DNA from: Grifola frondosa
Lineage: Eukaryota > Basidiomycota > Agaricomycetes > Polyporales > Grifolaceae
Direction of reading: 5' to 3'
NCBI GenBank assembly: GCA_001683735.1
Contig: LUGG01000003.1
Coordinates: 1,984,001 to 2,048,000 of the forward strand
Length of the DNA: 64,000 bases
Part shown: piece after piece, positions 1-10,885 of the stretch
How positions within the stretch are numbered: position 1 is the stretch's first letter
Layout of the letters: the number at the start of each line of letters is the position of its first letter
Translations under genes and position numbers: made by a program
The notes under the pieces: generated by a model
What the model was told of the DNA's origin: nothing
Database searches by the model: none
What the model saw: only the letters and a program-made list of their open reading frames with translations

Positions 1-3000
1 CAGATGCGATGGGTGCAGCGGGCGCGGGAGCAGACATAGCAGGCACGGAGGATGCGGGTGCAGGTTTGGCATGAGGGAGCTGTAGGGCTAGAGAAGTAGA
101 AATAGGCAATGTATTAGTAGCTTCTGCAACTAATGGCAAGGTGCAGCTGATAATGAGACGATGAGGACAAGGACTGCGAGGATGTCGATGGTGGAAGTGT
201 TCGAGAAGCTCATTAGAAGTGACGGGAATGTCGGAAAGAGGAATCCAGGAGTCTTCAGCTTCGGAGAGACCTCTCCAATGCACGAGATATTCGTAATGCT
301 GGCCGAGCTTTCGGCAATCGAGGATGGATGCAATGACGGGCTCAGGACTCTCATCGAGATCAAAAGGTTCGGGAGGTGCATGCAGATGGAACTCGGATGG
401 GTCAAAGTAAGGCTCAAGGAGAGAAACATGAAAAACAGGATGAAGGCGTGAGAGATAAGTGGGGAGGCGAAGCTGGTAGGCAGAGTCGGAGATGACGCGG
501 GCAATGGGAAAGGGACCTAGGTGATGGTGATCGAGCTTGTCAGATGGACGCATCGTCTTGACGTTGCGCCACAGAAGCCAAACGAGCTGATCAGATACAA
601 ATTTCGGTGCAGGGAGAACATGAGCGTTGAAGTAGCGGGCTTGGCGTTCTTGCGCTAACTTCAACTCTGCATGAAGTTCATGATGAAGGTGGTCGAGGCG
701 TGAAGCGAGATCAGTGGCGGCAGGAACAGACGAACACTCTGTGAGATGAGGCTCGAAGTTGGGATGATAGGCAAGGTTAGCAAAGAAGGGGGTTTGATTG
801 GTAGAGGAGTTAACATGGTTATTGAAAGCAAACTCAGCAAGTGGAAGGTAGTCTACCCAATCATCCTGCTGATACGAGCAGTATGCGCGAAGATATGACT
901 CGATCATCTGGTTTGTGCACTCAGTGAGTCCGTCAGTGCAAGGATGGTAGGCAGTAGAGGAGTTAAGAGTGATATGAAGGAGCGTCATGAGTTCTTTCTA
1001 GAACTTGGATATGAAGATTGATCCGCGGTCAGAGATGATGGAGTCGGGAATGTTGTGATGACAGAAGATACAGTCAAGGAACAACCATGCGAGACCGGGT
1101 GTGTCGAGAGTCTCGTTGCACGGCGTGAAGTGTGCGACGCGGGTGAGTCAGTCGCAGACAACCCAGATGGAATCGTAGCCATGGGAAATGGGGAGCTTGA
1201 CGATGAAATCCATGGAGATGGATGTCCAAGGATGAGAGGGAATATCAAGAGGCTGCAGAAGGCCATATGGTTTATGGCGGGGAGCCTTGATGCGTGCACA
1301 GATGTTGCAAGCTTGTACATAGCGGCACATGTACATCTGCAAGCCGGGCCAGGAGTAGTCACACGAGATGAATGCGAGGGTCCGCGCACGACCCGGATGA
1401 CCAGAGATGAGCGAATCATGATGAGAATAAAGGATTTCAGAATGTAGAGAAGCAGGAACGAAAAGGAGTCCATTATGAAAGACAAGGTTACCGTCAAGAA
1501 CAAAACTCGGATCGCCTCGAGCGATCGCATCTCGCCATTCGGAATCATCACAAATTGCTGTCTTGAAGCGTCCGAGCAATTCTGAGTTGTCGATGGCGAG
1601 AGTGGTCAAAGCAGAGATAGAGTGTGAGACAGAGTGAGAATCAGACGAAGCGCTAGAATCCGAATTAGGCCAAAGATGCTCCGTATGAAGAGGAGTGATG
1701 AGAATTTGTTTCTGGAGATGAAGGACATCATCCCCCTCTTGAGGTGCGAAGTTGGGACGTCTGAAGGGCCTGTCGGCAGGATTTTTGAGTCCGGGAGCAA
1801 AATCGAGATGGAAATTAAATTCGGAGAGAAAAATAGACCAGCGAGCTTGTCGCCGATTAAAAATGCATGCGGACATGAAATATTCAAGATTTTTGTGGTC
1901 GGAGATGACAGCGACAGGAGTAGGAGTCGAAATGAGCCAGGCACGCATGTCACGAAATGAGTCAATAATAGCGAGAAGTTCCTTATTGTGAATCTCATAA
2001 TTGATCTCTGCGAGCGACAATTTGCGTGAATAATAAGCAACTGGGTGTAAGAAACCCTGCGGGTCTGGCTGATGGAGAATTCCGGAGAGTGCAAAATCGG
2101 AAGCATCAGTCGAAAGAGTCGAAGGCAATTCTGGGTCAAAATGATGAAGAACAGGCGAAGAAGTAAATGCACGTTTAAGTCACTCAAATGCATTAATAGT
2201 ATCTGAACTGAGCTTAAACGGCAAAGGAGAATTTTTCCGAGTAAGAGAATTCAAAGGAAGAACAATACGAGCATAACCGTCAATGAAACGATGGTAGAAA
2301 TTAGTGAAACCAAGAAACAATTGAATATCTTTGACAGAACGTGGCCAAGGCCAATTGGCAATCGTCTCAAGCTTCCGTGGGTGCATCTTGATGCCATCAG
2401 CACTGAGAAGATAACCCAGGAACTCAACCTCGGACTTGTCAAACTCGCACTTCTTCACATTGGCAAACAAGCCAGTGTTCCGAAGTCGGTCGAGAATGAG
2501 CTTGACATGTCATTCATGGTCATCAGGATTATGAGAAAAGATAAGAATATTGTCAATATAAACCACACATATGACATCAAGAATATCACGAAGGCTGTCT
2601 TGAATGAATGCTTGAAATGTTCCAGGAGCGTTCGTGAGACCAAAGGGCATAACCGTGTACTCGAAGAGACCAAGATGAGTCCGAAATGCAGTCTTCCACT
2701 CGTCGCCAGTCCGGATGCGGACATGGTTGAAGGCATTCTTGAGATCAAGGACCGAGAATACCTTGCAGCCTTGCATGCGGTCGAGAAGATCACTGACGAG
2801 AGGAAGTGAGTACTGGTTCTTCTTCGACATTGAGTTCAAACCACGATAATCGACACAAAGTCTCAAATTGCCGTTCTTCTTCTTGACGAAGAGTACTGGG
2901 GCAGTGGCAGAGGACGTGGATCTACAAATAAATCCTTTTTTGAGGTTAGCTTCCACATAATCAAATAAGATGGTGCACTCTTCTTGAGACAAATGATAGA

Positions 3001-4010
3001 GGGGGCCGAAGGGTGGCATCTTCCCCTCCTCAATGTCAATAGCGCAGTCATAAGGACGATGTGGTGGGAGATCCTTCAAGTCTTGTATGGTGAAGACGGC
3101 CGCCCACTCGTGATACTTCTCAGGAACGTAATTGAGCGGAGAGTCCTCAGACACACAAGACGAAGAAGGAGGAGCATCAGAAGAAGTAGATACTGAAGCA
3201 AGATTGTAACTGGGAGAACCAATAGGATGATACCAAAGACAAGCTGTCTCACCGGTCCAGGCATATTTCCGATAGCGACAAGAGTTCACAAATGCAATAT
3301 TAAGCACAGGCAAGGGAGCTGGAGGTGGCTCGGGGGCAAGCGGTGACATGAGCTTACTCCAAATGAATGAAGACGGTCCAGGATAACCAGAGCCAATACT
3401 GGATGAAGGCGTAGGCGAGAGCGGAGATGAGACAAATGCAGAGAGGTATGAGACCTTCCGAGCCATAGGAGAACATCGCACTCTGTCAGGAGCGAGCGAT
3501 GGAATCTAGGCATGACAGAACGAGAGTAGTGCCGTTAAGACCGAGGCCTAGACCGACTGAAGTAGCAGACATGGAGTGCAAAGACGAAGTAAACGGGGAC
3601 ACTCATGCAAGACCGAAGCCTTTACCAAGTGCCAACACAGGGTACGAGGGATTCGCACTGCAGCAAGAGAATGCTAAGCGGTTACGAGCCCAATCAATAG
3701 CAGGATTATGGCGACGTAGCCAATCGAGACCAAGAATAACAGGGAACGATACTTTTACGACACCGAGAGAGATATTCTCGGAGTGAGACTGAACTGAGAG
3801 AGATGTAATTATGTCATGAGTAACGAGACCAGTAGAAATGGGACGATCATCGACAGCCATAACTGGAACCGGGTCGTCCTTGAGATGACGAGGCAGTGAA
3901 TGACGATTTGCAAAGTCGAGAGAAATACAAGACGCAGTCGCACCCGAGTCGACGAGTGCAAACATCCCAACGGGCCTCTGGCCAGGGAAAAAAGAGAAAC
4001 AGAGACGAAG
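1..4010 (-). pseudogene. pol: Retrotransposon Pol: protease, RT, RNase H, integrase, chromodomain
   Basis: The polyprotein copies element RNA to DNA and inserts it. The protease motif ALVDSGATASCIS lies near 3900-3960. RT runs about 3150-2510 with the YRGLNSMSKKNQYSLP and MPFGLTNAP blocks, but the catalytic box reads VVYIDN (about 2549-2566) where YIDD is expected. RNase H (TDASDFALSGILHQ) lies near 2100. Integrase has its HHCC region near 1500-1400 and DDE-domain sequence from about 1200. In-frame stops at 1148-1150 (TGA where Arg is usual) and 998-1000 (TAG where Trp is usual) both fit transitions. A chromodomain (YEYLVHWRGLSEAEDSWIP) is encoded about 345-190 and would steer insertion toward marked chromatin. 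The last residues run off the window. Confidence 0.9.
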
Positions 4011-5230
4011 AAATGATCTGAATGAGGATTTGCAAAACATGAGAGGAGAGCTGATAAATGGGAGCATCGGCAGGCTTGGGCATCCACACACCATTCGTCG
4101 AACGAATGTGTGTGCCTTCCTCCGAAGTGGGAGCCCAAGTCCCAAATTGCTCCGAAGGTCCGGGGACATGCAACCTCCAGCTAGGCTTTTCCGATGAGGG
4201 ACCAGCCTTGGGAGGAACCTTTTGAGTCTTCTTCGCACGACTCAACATGTTAGGACAGGCACTAATCAAGTGCTTGCCTTGACTGCAATAAAAACACAAG
4301 CCGAGCTTACAGTGTCGCTCTTTCTCCGCTTCGGAGACAGGGCCACATCGAACTGCATCGACTTCCATAGGTACAGCAGTATCATTAGATGAGGAAGACA
4401 TAGTAGCATGATGTACAGGAAGAGGCTTTGAAGCGAGATGAGAATAACTCGAAGAAGGTTTCTCATGCTTTTTCTCAACTTCTCGCTCATGGAAGCGATT
4501 GTCGACTTCGATGACTTGCTTGACAAAGTCCTCAAATGTCTTTGCTGGGACAATGCTAACGAGCAAGTCCTTGACAGCGCTCTTGAGGTTCCAGTGGAAC
4601 ATCATCTTCTTGGTTTCCTCAGAGAGATCAAGATAGACAAGTAATTCTTTGAAGCGAGAGGAGTACATTGCAGCGGAGCCGGTCTGATAGAGGCGCTCGA
4701 GTTTGTCGAGAGAGGTGGCAACGAGATCGGAGTCCTCAAAGTTGCTTCGGAAGTCAGCGAGGAGAGCTTCCCAGTTGTAGAGAAGGTGCTGGCGGTCCTT
4801 TGTGACTTCGATGGCATTGTACCAAGAGGCCGGGGCACCATCTTGAGGTATGTGCGAGGTAGATTGCGCGGTCGTAGTCATCCGGGAGCACCTTGCGCTG
4901 AAGGTAAACAGCATTACGGATTTCCCGAAGGAACGGAATGACCTCCTCGGCCTTGCCGGTAAAGACGTGAGGCTCATGGAAGTGTAGAGAGGATGTCCCA
5001 GTGGGGGCCGCTTGAGCTTGCTGGTGTTCTAGATGCAGCGTGACCGCTTCAATCGCATGCTGATTCTGAGACTGGTATTCAGAGAACTGCATCGCGTGCT
5101 GGCCAAGCGCTACGACAGCCGAGAGTAGGGCACCGTACGCATGACCATCAGGCGGTGGTGCATCATACGTCGAAGAGGAACCTTCGACGGAGGGATCTGC
5201 GGGGAAGAATTCGAAGTCTTCGTGCTCCAT
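4010..5230 (-). pseudogene. gag: Retrotransposon Gag with zinc knuckle
   Basis: The capsid-nucleocapsid polyprotein packages element RNA. Translation starts at 5230 with an acidic N-terminus. The conserved retrotransposon Gag core (FTGKAEEVIPFLREIRNA followed by a YLQRK region) runs to about 4850, where the frame shifts by one base. The core then continues in a second frame through the FEDFVKQVIEVDNRF region. A CX2CX4HX4C knuckle (CFYCSQGKHLISAC) is encoded near 4250-4310, as expected for nucleocapsid. The protease follows without a clear independent start, as in one-ORF Gag-Pol elements, but a further frame change occurs near 4000. The breaks could be decay or base-calling errors. Family assignment is secure. 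Confidence 0.85.
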
Positions 5231-5239
5231 TAGTGGTAA

Positions 5240-6376
5240 GCGTGCAAAATGCGCAAAATGCGGAAATTAATTATAAGAATACCGGTGCATCACTGTGACT
5301 GTACGTCCCTATCCGGTCTAGCGGTTGCCTGACAATACGAGCAACAGAATCGGGCGGTGGTGAGCGAGCGTGTGCTCGACGATGCGAGAAAGGAAGTTAG
5401 GGGTTGGCGGTCGAATCAAACTGTGACGGCGCGAGAGCGAGGAACGGCAAGAGCGCGAGAGATGAATGTATTTTAATGAGACGAGAACGTTGACCGAGGT
5501 TGAGCGAGACGAGGTTCACACGAAAGGTTAAAGAGGTAAGCAGATGGCGGTTACTGGCGTTGATTCGACAAGGACTACAAATAAGCGCGCGTGCAACTAA
5601 GTCACCGAGGAGAAAACCCTATGTTTCCACTGAGAATATTGTGGAAACATGGCAGATTTTGATTGAATAAGTTCAGTGCAATATCAGCAAAAAAATTGTA
5701 ATATATTTAAGATATCCTTGCAATGTGTTCAAAATGTGTTCTGACTATTTCACTCAGACACAAACAAAATTATATCTTCAGATATATTCCAATTGTAGTC
5801 ATTATTCTCATGTTAGAAATATGTTGACCATACTCAGAATGTGACCATCATGTTTCCTGAACAGACACATTGTGAAAACATCTAAAAGTTATCAAGATGT
5901 TATCAAGAATTTGAAAAATATTGTAATATTATTTTCAATGTTTTCATGATGTGCTCATTTGGAAACATAATGAACACATTCTCAATGTGTTTGCAATGTA
6001 ATCAATATATTTACAAGATAAAAATAAAAGCTACAACTAAAATATATCTGAAGGTATTATTTTGCTTGTTTCTAAGTGAAATAGTCAGAACACATTCTGA
6101 ACACACTGTGATAATATCTTAAATAATATTACAAAATTTTCGCTGATATTACACTAAACTTATATTCAATATCCATGTTCCCACAATATTCTCAGTGGAA
6201 ACACGGGGTTTTCTCCTCGGTGAAGTACTACGAACTACTAGAGTGCACGGTCCTGACGACAACACGAGAATACAAACCGCAACGGACGTACGGACTGGGA
6301 GCGAGACTAGGGGAGGCAAAGGCCGTATCAAGTAACCAATGGCCGGAACAGGTAATGTAACGGCGGCGCCGTTACA
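5240..6376 (-). repeat. Upstream LTR plus leader of the gypsy element
   Basis: The outer edge is well placed. The inverted sequence TGTAACGGCGGCGCCGTTACA occupies 6356-6376, and homology to the flanks of kinase copies B and C resumes directly after it. The inner LTR edge and primer-binding site could not be fixed because the other LTR is outside the window; no convincing tRNA-complementary site was found. Without the 620-base insertion at 5603-6222 the LTR plus leader is only about 0.5 kb. Confidence 0.6.
5603..6222. mobile_element. 620-base MITE/foldback element with long terminal inverted repeats
   Basis: The first and last roughly 200 bases are imperfect inverted copies. CACCGAGGAGAAAACCC at 5603 is mirrored by the segment ending at 6222. 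Inner blocks around GTGTTCTGACTATTTCACT and TATATTTTCAGATATA are mirrored too. It is strongly AT-rich compared with its neighbours and has no coding potential. AAGT flanks both sides (5599-5602 and 6223-6226) and may be a 4-base target duplication. It sits within the retrotransposon LTR/leader, so it is the younger insertion. It is non-autonomous, and no matching transposase can be assigned from this window. Confidence 0.8.
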
Positions 6377-6468
6377 CGATCGCGTGGGTCACACGAACTG
6401 CTGTCGTGCACTGCATCCGTTGAACTTCAACTTATAAGTTAGTTTATTTTACTTACAGCTCAATATTT
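6377..6468 (+). promoter_or_regulatory. Residual 5' flank of kinase-like copy A
   Basis: This 92-base stretch aligns with the 5' flanks of copies B (from about 28150) and C (from about 54290): the CGATCGCGT start, the AACTGCTGTC block and the GAACTTCAACTT block are all present. The homology stops exactly at the LTR edge, so copy A's more distal promoter was displaced by the retrotransposon. No specific factor site is claimed. Confidence 0.6.
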
Positions 6469-8060
6469 ATGGACACATCGACGAAGGCGGAATTGCTACC
6501 AGACGTAAGTCTGATATTATCTGCTTTTTATCTCATTACTAAGAATTCACACCCGTCATAGCTTCCCGAACGCGAAACCTTCGAAGCGCAATGGTACTTA
6601 ACCGCGCCACGCCATGCTTTCGAAGCGCAGCGCTTTTGGACGGCATATCGACCATGGCTTTCGGAGCGTGGTTATACGCTTTTTGATCTAGTAATTGAAC
6701 AGCAAGACGGGGTCCCGTTCTGGGTCCCTCCATCAGCCGCAGTCTCTGCGTCTGTACCTTACGCCTTTTATCACCGCGATGAGGATGCACCGCTTGTTCC
6801 ATGGCAAATACTATGGGCGCAGGTATGTATAACGGCTGAAATCCCTAATGTCTTTGATATGACACCTCGATAAATTAGGCTCGTTTTGCTTATGGGCAAG
6901 ACTCCCAGCGTCGAAACATCGCGATCAAAGTTATCAAGTCGGAATCAGAGGAAGAACATATCTAAACCATCTTCTCAGTGTCGCGAGCTTTCCTGCACGG
7001 AGACATTTGCAAACGTACTACCTCCTCTTCATGTACTAAGAATTCCACACCAACTTTCCTTCGTTGTCATGCCCATGTAAGTCATGCTGCTCCATTTATG
7101 GACGATATCGTTAACTGTCTTGCGTAGGTGGGTGACCGATTACTATTAGGGGACATCAGGACGGCCAGAGAGGCGGTGGACTTCATGACAGACTTGTTGC
7201 GAGTGAGCGAATCGATTCTGCTTTGTAAAATATCATTTGACACATCATTTTAGGGTCTCATGTTTCTTCACGAGCAACGGATCGCCACCGTGTGCGTATT
7301 TTGAGGAGAATTTAATGTGACTGGAGACTGATTGCATAGTTGGACATTGCAGGACATTGCGGAAACTAACGTCATGGTGAACTACTTTAGCGCAATACCC
7401 TTCTGCAAAGATGATGGGCTTGGACCTCTTTTGGCGAAACATCGAACGTCGTCCAAAGCTCGATATTGCTTATTTGATTACAACCTCTCGATCCAATATT
7501 CTCTTGGAATGCCCATCGAGAACTATCGCTCGCCTTCAACAGAAGCACTTAGAGGATGGGATGGTTACCATCCTCGTGATGTCTACCAGGGCGAATTTGA
7601 GTACAATCCTTTTGCGTTCGATGTTGGATGTCTAGGAAATCTCTTCATGTTCCGTTTCGCTGTGAGTCCTCCAAGCTATTTTCGCAGCGAGTCTAACTCT
7701 GGACACTGTTATCACAGGATGCAATTCCCACAATCAATATGTTGGCACCGTTGTTCGATCGGATGACGACCCATGTCATATCTCAACGTTTTACAGCTGC
7801 GCAGGCTTACGCCTTCTGGATAGAATTTGTGCGAAGTTTGTCAGACGAAAGTTGAGTGCTGAAGTCACTGTGTCGATCTATGGCGACGACAAGATGACGG
7901 TGGAGGAATGCTGGAATAGAATCCCGCCGCGTTCGCTAAACTGTGGTCGCACTACAGATCCCCCTCTATCCCAAACAGTATCCGATTGCTTCACTGGGTT
8001 TGTTCCTATGAGACTGGTGCACGTTTTGTCCGTTATGTGCGGAAGACATTTCGTATCTAA
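6469..8060 (+). pseudogene. Kinase-like gene, copy A (frameshifted)
   Basis: This is an agaricomycete protein-kinase-like gene with the same exon plan as copies B and C. The start MDTSTKAELLPD is retained, followed by an exon with RFWTAYRPWLSERGYTLFD, then ARFAYGQDSQRRNIAIKVIK with the kinase lysine, then DIAETNVMVNY (catalytic-loop D and N) and YCLFDYNLSIQY. Compared with B and C, single bases are missing after IKSESEEEHI (about 6960), again about 25 bases on, at the codons preceding the split HRD motif (about 7292) and near 7850 (SDES region). Stops follow. The ancestral stop would be at 8058-8060. The gypsy LTR lies 92 bases upstream of the ATG. Several independent lesions make a functional product unlikely. 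Confidence 0.8.
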
Positions 8061-8232
8061 GCGATATTCGTCGTTCTTGCTTTTTCGCATCGTCGTCGAT
8101 TCCGTTCACAGCATTTCTCGAGCTCGACGTCGAACGCTATTCGAGCTCCCTGAACATGTTCTTTCTGATATATAGATTCTGATATATAGATCCATGGGTA
8201 TGAATAACGGGTTCAATCTGACAAGGACTTCA

Positions 8233-9214
8233 CTAGGATTTCTCGCTCTGCTGCCGCTCGCCATGTGCTTCCCTAACCATCTGTACGGAATCGGGTCACA
8301 TCAAGATTGGCCCACCCTATGTATGAGAGTATAGTGGACTTACAACACGGATTACGATAGGAGGCTTGTTCCATGTAGGATTGTCCTCTCCTAGAGTGCA
8401 TGCCGCAGCTACCGAGAAGCCGACGCTCTCGTAGAATTTATACGCGTCAGAAGTGATCAACCATGTCGCACGACCCTCAGCATCAGCCTGCCGAGAAACC
8501 ATTAGATCATACATGTAGCACGAAGCGAAAGTCAAATACCCGTGCAGTCACTGTGTTACAAGTGCACTACCATAACCACGTCCTTGCTTCGCAGGGGAAG
8601 TAGCCAGACTATGTATCTCAATCATGTCTGCCACTCTGTCACCAAGTGCAGATCGAACGAGAGCAGATACTTTCATGCTGAACTCCTGCCTCCGCTATGT
8701 ATCAAAGGGGTCAGGTGGTAGACATCACTGTAAGGACTAAAGTGTGTACCTTCCTCTGTTCATCCGTAGTAAAAACTCGCAAACACCGTACAATGTAGTC
8801 CACTATCTTATCAATGACGTCTGGACTTTCCTTGGCTGGTCCACTTGAAAATAACGTCAATTGATGAGAGAATACAGGTTATTCCTGTGCTTACAAGTCG
8901 CAATTTGCTTCACCTCTATCAACAGTGAGGGCCTGGTGCCTACGTATAGCATTGCCATAGTTGAGAGATAGAATAATCTTCTGCCTCCGTTCGCGAAAAC
9001 TCGGGCTACCGGCATTCTGCGGATAGAATTCAAGTTGATGATGGCTGAACACCATTATGAGACGTAGTAACAGGCAGACCGGAACATCTTCAAAATAATG
9101 GTTGAGATCGACATCTCTGATCGCGTTGCAAGAGCTACGAGCAGCCTTTGGAATATCAGCTATTTGAGCGCAAGTACGGAAAACGGGAATTAACACGGAT
9201 TTCACGCGGTGCAA
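8233..9214 (-). pseudogene. GNAT-family acetyltransferase, copy 1
   Basis: GNAT enzymes move an acetyl group from acetyl-CoA to an amine. Exons read from 9214 downward. The N-terminal IADIPKAARSS / DLNHYFEDVP region is followed after a probable intron by RERRQKIILSL and ALTVDRGEAN. Next come KVSALVRSALGDRVADM and then the acetyl-CoA loop KQGRGYGSALV near 8570-8600. The ADAEGRATWLITSDAYKFYE block and the NPTWNKPPIVIRVV block follow, with a short last exon MVREAHGERQQSEKS ending at 8233. One base is missing after GSALV relative to copy 2, which breaks the frame. It is divergent from the GPI-protein gene at 9913, and the pair recurs inverted at 22681-25038. Substrate unknown. Confidence 0.7.
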
Positions 9215-9912
9215 CTACCGTTACAAGACGAGCGTACCATATCTCATTGGCTTGACCTCCACCGCCGCCGTCAATCGCACGTTCTTGGGCTGGAGTAAGC
9301 CGGTCTCCAAGTCATTGGGTATAGCCACCATGGCCGTCGTTTTCCAGTGCGATATGTCGAAGTTTAGGGAATGGAATAAAGCGCAGAGGCTAGCTGCAGA
9401 AGTTTATATGGCTGCGAGCTATCAGCTGCGGATAACACGTAGTCACCATAGTCGCCTAAGATCCGCATGGGACATGTGCATGATGTCCCGCACAAGGATA
9501 TCAGAAACCGGAGAAATTCAGCTGCGCACTGCTAGACTGTCCGGATTGGGGCATGAGCACGACTATCCGGGGATATATGTGACCATGCAGCTTTTTCATG
9601 CGCGGCGTCCATATGTGCCTGCAATTTGTTTTCATGAATGTTGAGGTTAACGGGATCTGGGCCGCCGCCATCGTCGGACGGGCGGCTGACAGTAGCTGGT
9701 CGCTTGTCAGCCTCTATATGCGGTTCCTCTGTATGGGTGGCTGACAGTTGCTCTTGCCTGTGAGCCGCTGCTAGAACCTTTAAATGTTGCACAATCACCA
9801 CCATGTTCTCTACCTCAACTCTTCCCTCATCTCCTCTTTTCTACCAACTTCAATTTCCACCTCCCTTCAACCACCCAAACACTCGCTCCTTCTCAAATAA
9901 TAATTGTCGACG
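9215..9912. other. Conserved intergenic segment of the GNAT/GPI divergent pair, copy 1
   Basis: This 0.7-kb segment separates the two divergent starts and is retained in the other copy (23403-24052), including a block near 9250-9560 that stays open over about 125 codons in both copies. That open block overlaps the 5' end of the acetyltransferase on the opposite strand, starts within it, and has no recognisable domain. It is more likely a shared bidirectional promoter region or untranslated sequence than a gene. Confidence 0.4.
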
Positions 9913-10378
9913 ATGCGTTCTGTTGCCGCCCTCCTCACTTTCGCCGTCTCTGCTTTTGCTTACTCGGTCACTGAACCCAGCAACCCCACTGTCTGGACCA
10001 ATGGCGATTCGACGGAAGTGGTCTCTTGGACGAAAGTGGTCACCGACCCTGCCAACTTTACCATTGTCCTCGTCAACCAGGTTTGTTTTTCCACACGCCC
10101 GCGGTCCATTTTAATATATTCTTACACGTCTCCCCCGACAGCATGTAGACCCTCCCACCCAGCAAGTGCTCGCTACTCTTGTGGATGGCAGTATGGGTTC
10201 CGTCGCTGTGATCGCGCCGCGCGCCGTGGCTGGTCAGAGGTACCAAGTCAACCTCGTACAAGACGCCCAGCACCTTGACAGCATCCTCGCTCAGTCCGGC
10301 GAGTTCACGTGAGCACCTTTTTTCGGCTGAAGCTGAAGATGATTGACTGATCATGTTTTTCTTAGTATCACGAACTAG
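9913..10378 (+). pseudogene. Kre9/Knh1-like secreted GPI-protein gene, copy 1 (tail lost)
   Basis: Three exons: 9913-10080, 10142-about 10309 and 10366-10378. The protein starts with a signal peptide (MRSVAALLTFAVSAFAYSV) and continues with the Ser-Thr-rich GPI-anchored family N-terminal domain (YSVTEPSNPTVW, then SWTKVVTDPANFTIVLVNQ, then a QRYQVNLVQD strand and ILAQSGEF). Copy 2 continues with a long Ser/Thr linker and a hydrophobic anchor signal, but here a stop follows FTITN directly after the third splice. The product would be a secreted domain without anchor, about 110 residues. It may be a truncated but expressed form; pseudogenisation is the simpler reading. Codon use resembles its neighbours. 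Confidence 0.7.
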
Positions 10379-10589
10379 AACCGCGACTCCCCCGACCGTA
10401 TGCGCCACTGGTTCGTTTGAGAGAGACATACCCATAGGAGTTACAATTATAGTGATTGGTATGCTGAATGTGTACGGGCGTGATTTATTTGTATCGATAT
10501 GGAAATATAATCTAAAGCCTACAAGCTATACTTCTTGAAAGCTGCCGTCGAGTGTTGCATTAGATAAAACCAAAATTTGTCGAAAGACT

Positions 10590-10730
10590 TAGATATAAAC
10601 GAACTTCCCTTCTGTTCAGTTGCTATGTCAAAAAGTGTATGACCATGGTCTGAAAGCCATGGCCAATAGGCGTGGTGAAGTACCATTAATGTGCTTCGAA
10701 GGTTTGTGACCGCGATCAAGACGCGTCTGT
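10590..10730 (-). pseudogene. Relic of a fourth kinase-like gene (copy D)
   Basis: On the minus strand the words NLRSTLMVLHHAYWPWLSDH and GHTLFDIATEQKG align with the second exon of copies A-C (the AQWYL, YRPWL, GYTLFD positions). Only about 45 codons remain, without start, later exons or kinase motifs. It is a decayed fragment lying 5' of sec10. Confidence 0.6.
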
Positions 10731-10885
10731 CACATCCGTTGTCAGCGCTCTAGCAGCCTCACTTGCTCAATCGCGTATCCTCTAAGTCCTTCCATGTTGT
10801 ATACGCCCGACTTGGAACGATACTAGGTGCCATTCCGGCGAAATTTCAGAACCCAGGCAGCCCTAGTTCAGTTCAGGAAATTCCC

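Larger units (their letters stand above)
1..6376 (-). mobile_element. Ty3/gypsy chromovirus LTR retrotransposon, 3' end outside window
   Basis: On the minus strand the order is LTR/leader, gag with a CCHC knuckle, aspartic protease, reverse transcriptase, RNase H, integrase and chromodomain, which is the Ty3/gypsy chromovirus order. The upstream LTR starts at about 6376 with a terminal palindrome (6356-6376). The downstream LTR lies beyond base 1. Gag-Pol has frame breaks and integrase stops, and the RT active site reads YIDN, so this copy is probably dead. Immediately beyond 6376 begins sequence homologous to the 5' flank of the kinase-like genes at 28264 and 54405, which fixes that end of the insertion. 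Family identity is read from motifs; the exact clade cannot be named without a search. Confidence 0.9.

Noticed and set aside
161..3500. Plus-strand open frames overlapping the retrotransposon
   Set aside because: The minus strand encodes clear Gag-Pol domains; the plus frames are shadows.
5290..5350. tRNA-like words next to the gypsy leader as a primer-binding site
   Set aside because: No segment ends with a convincing complement to a tRNA 3' CCA end next to a TG...CA LTR edge; self-priming is possible.
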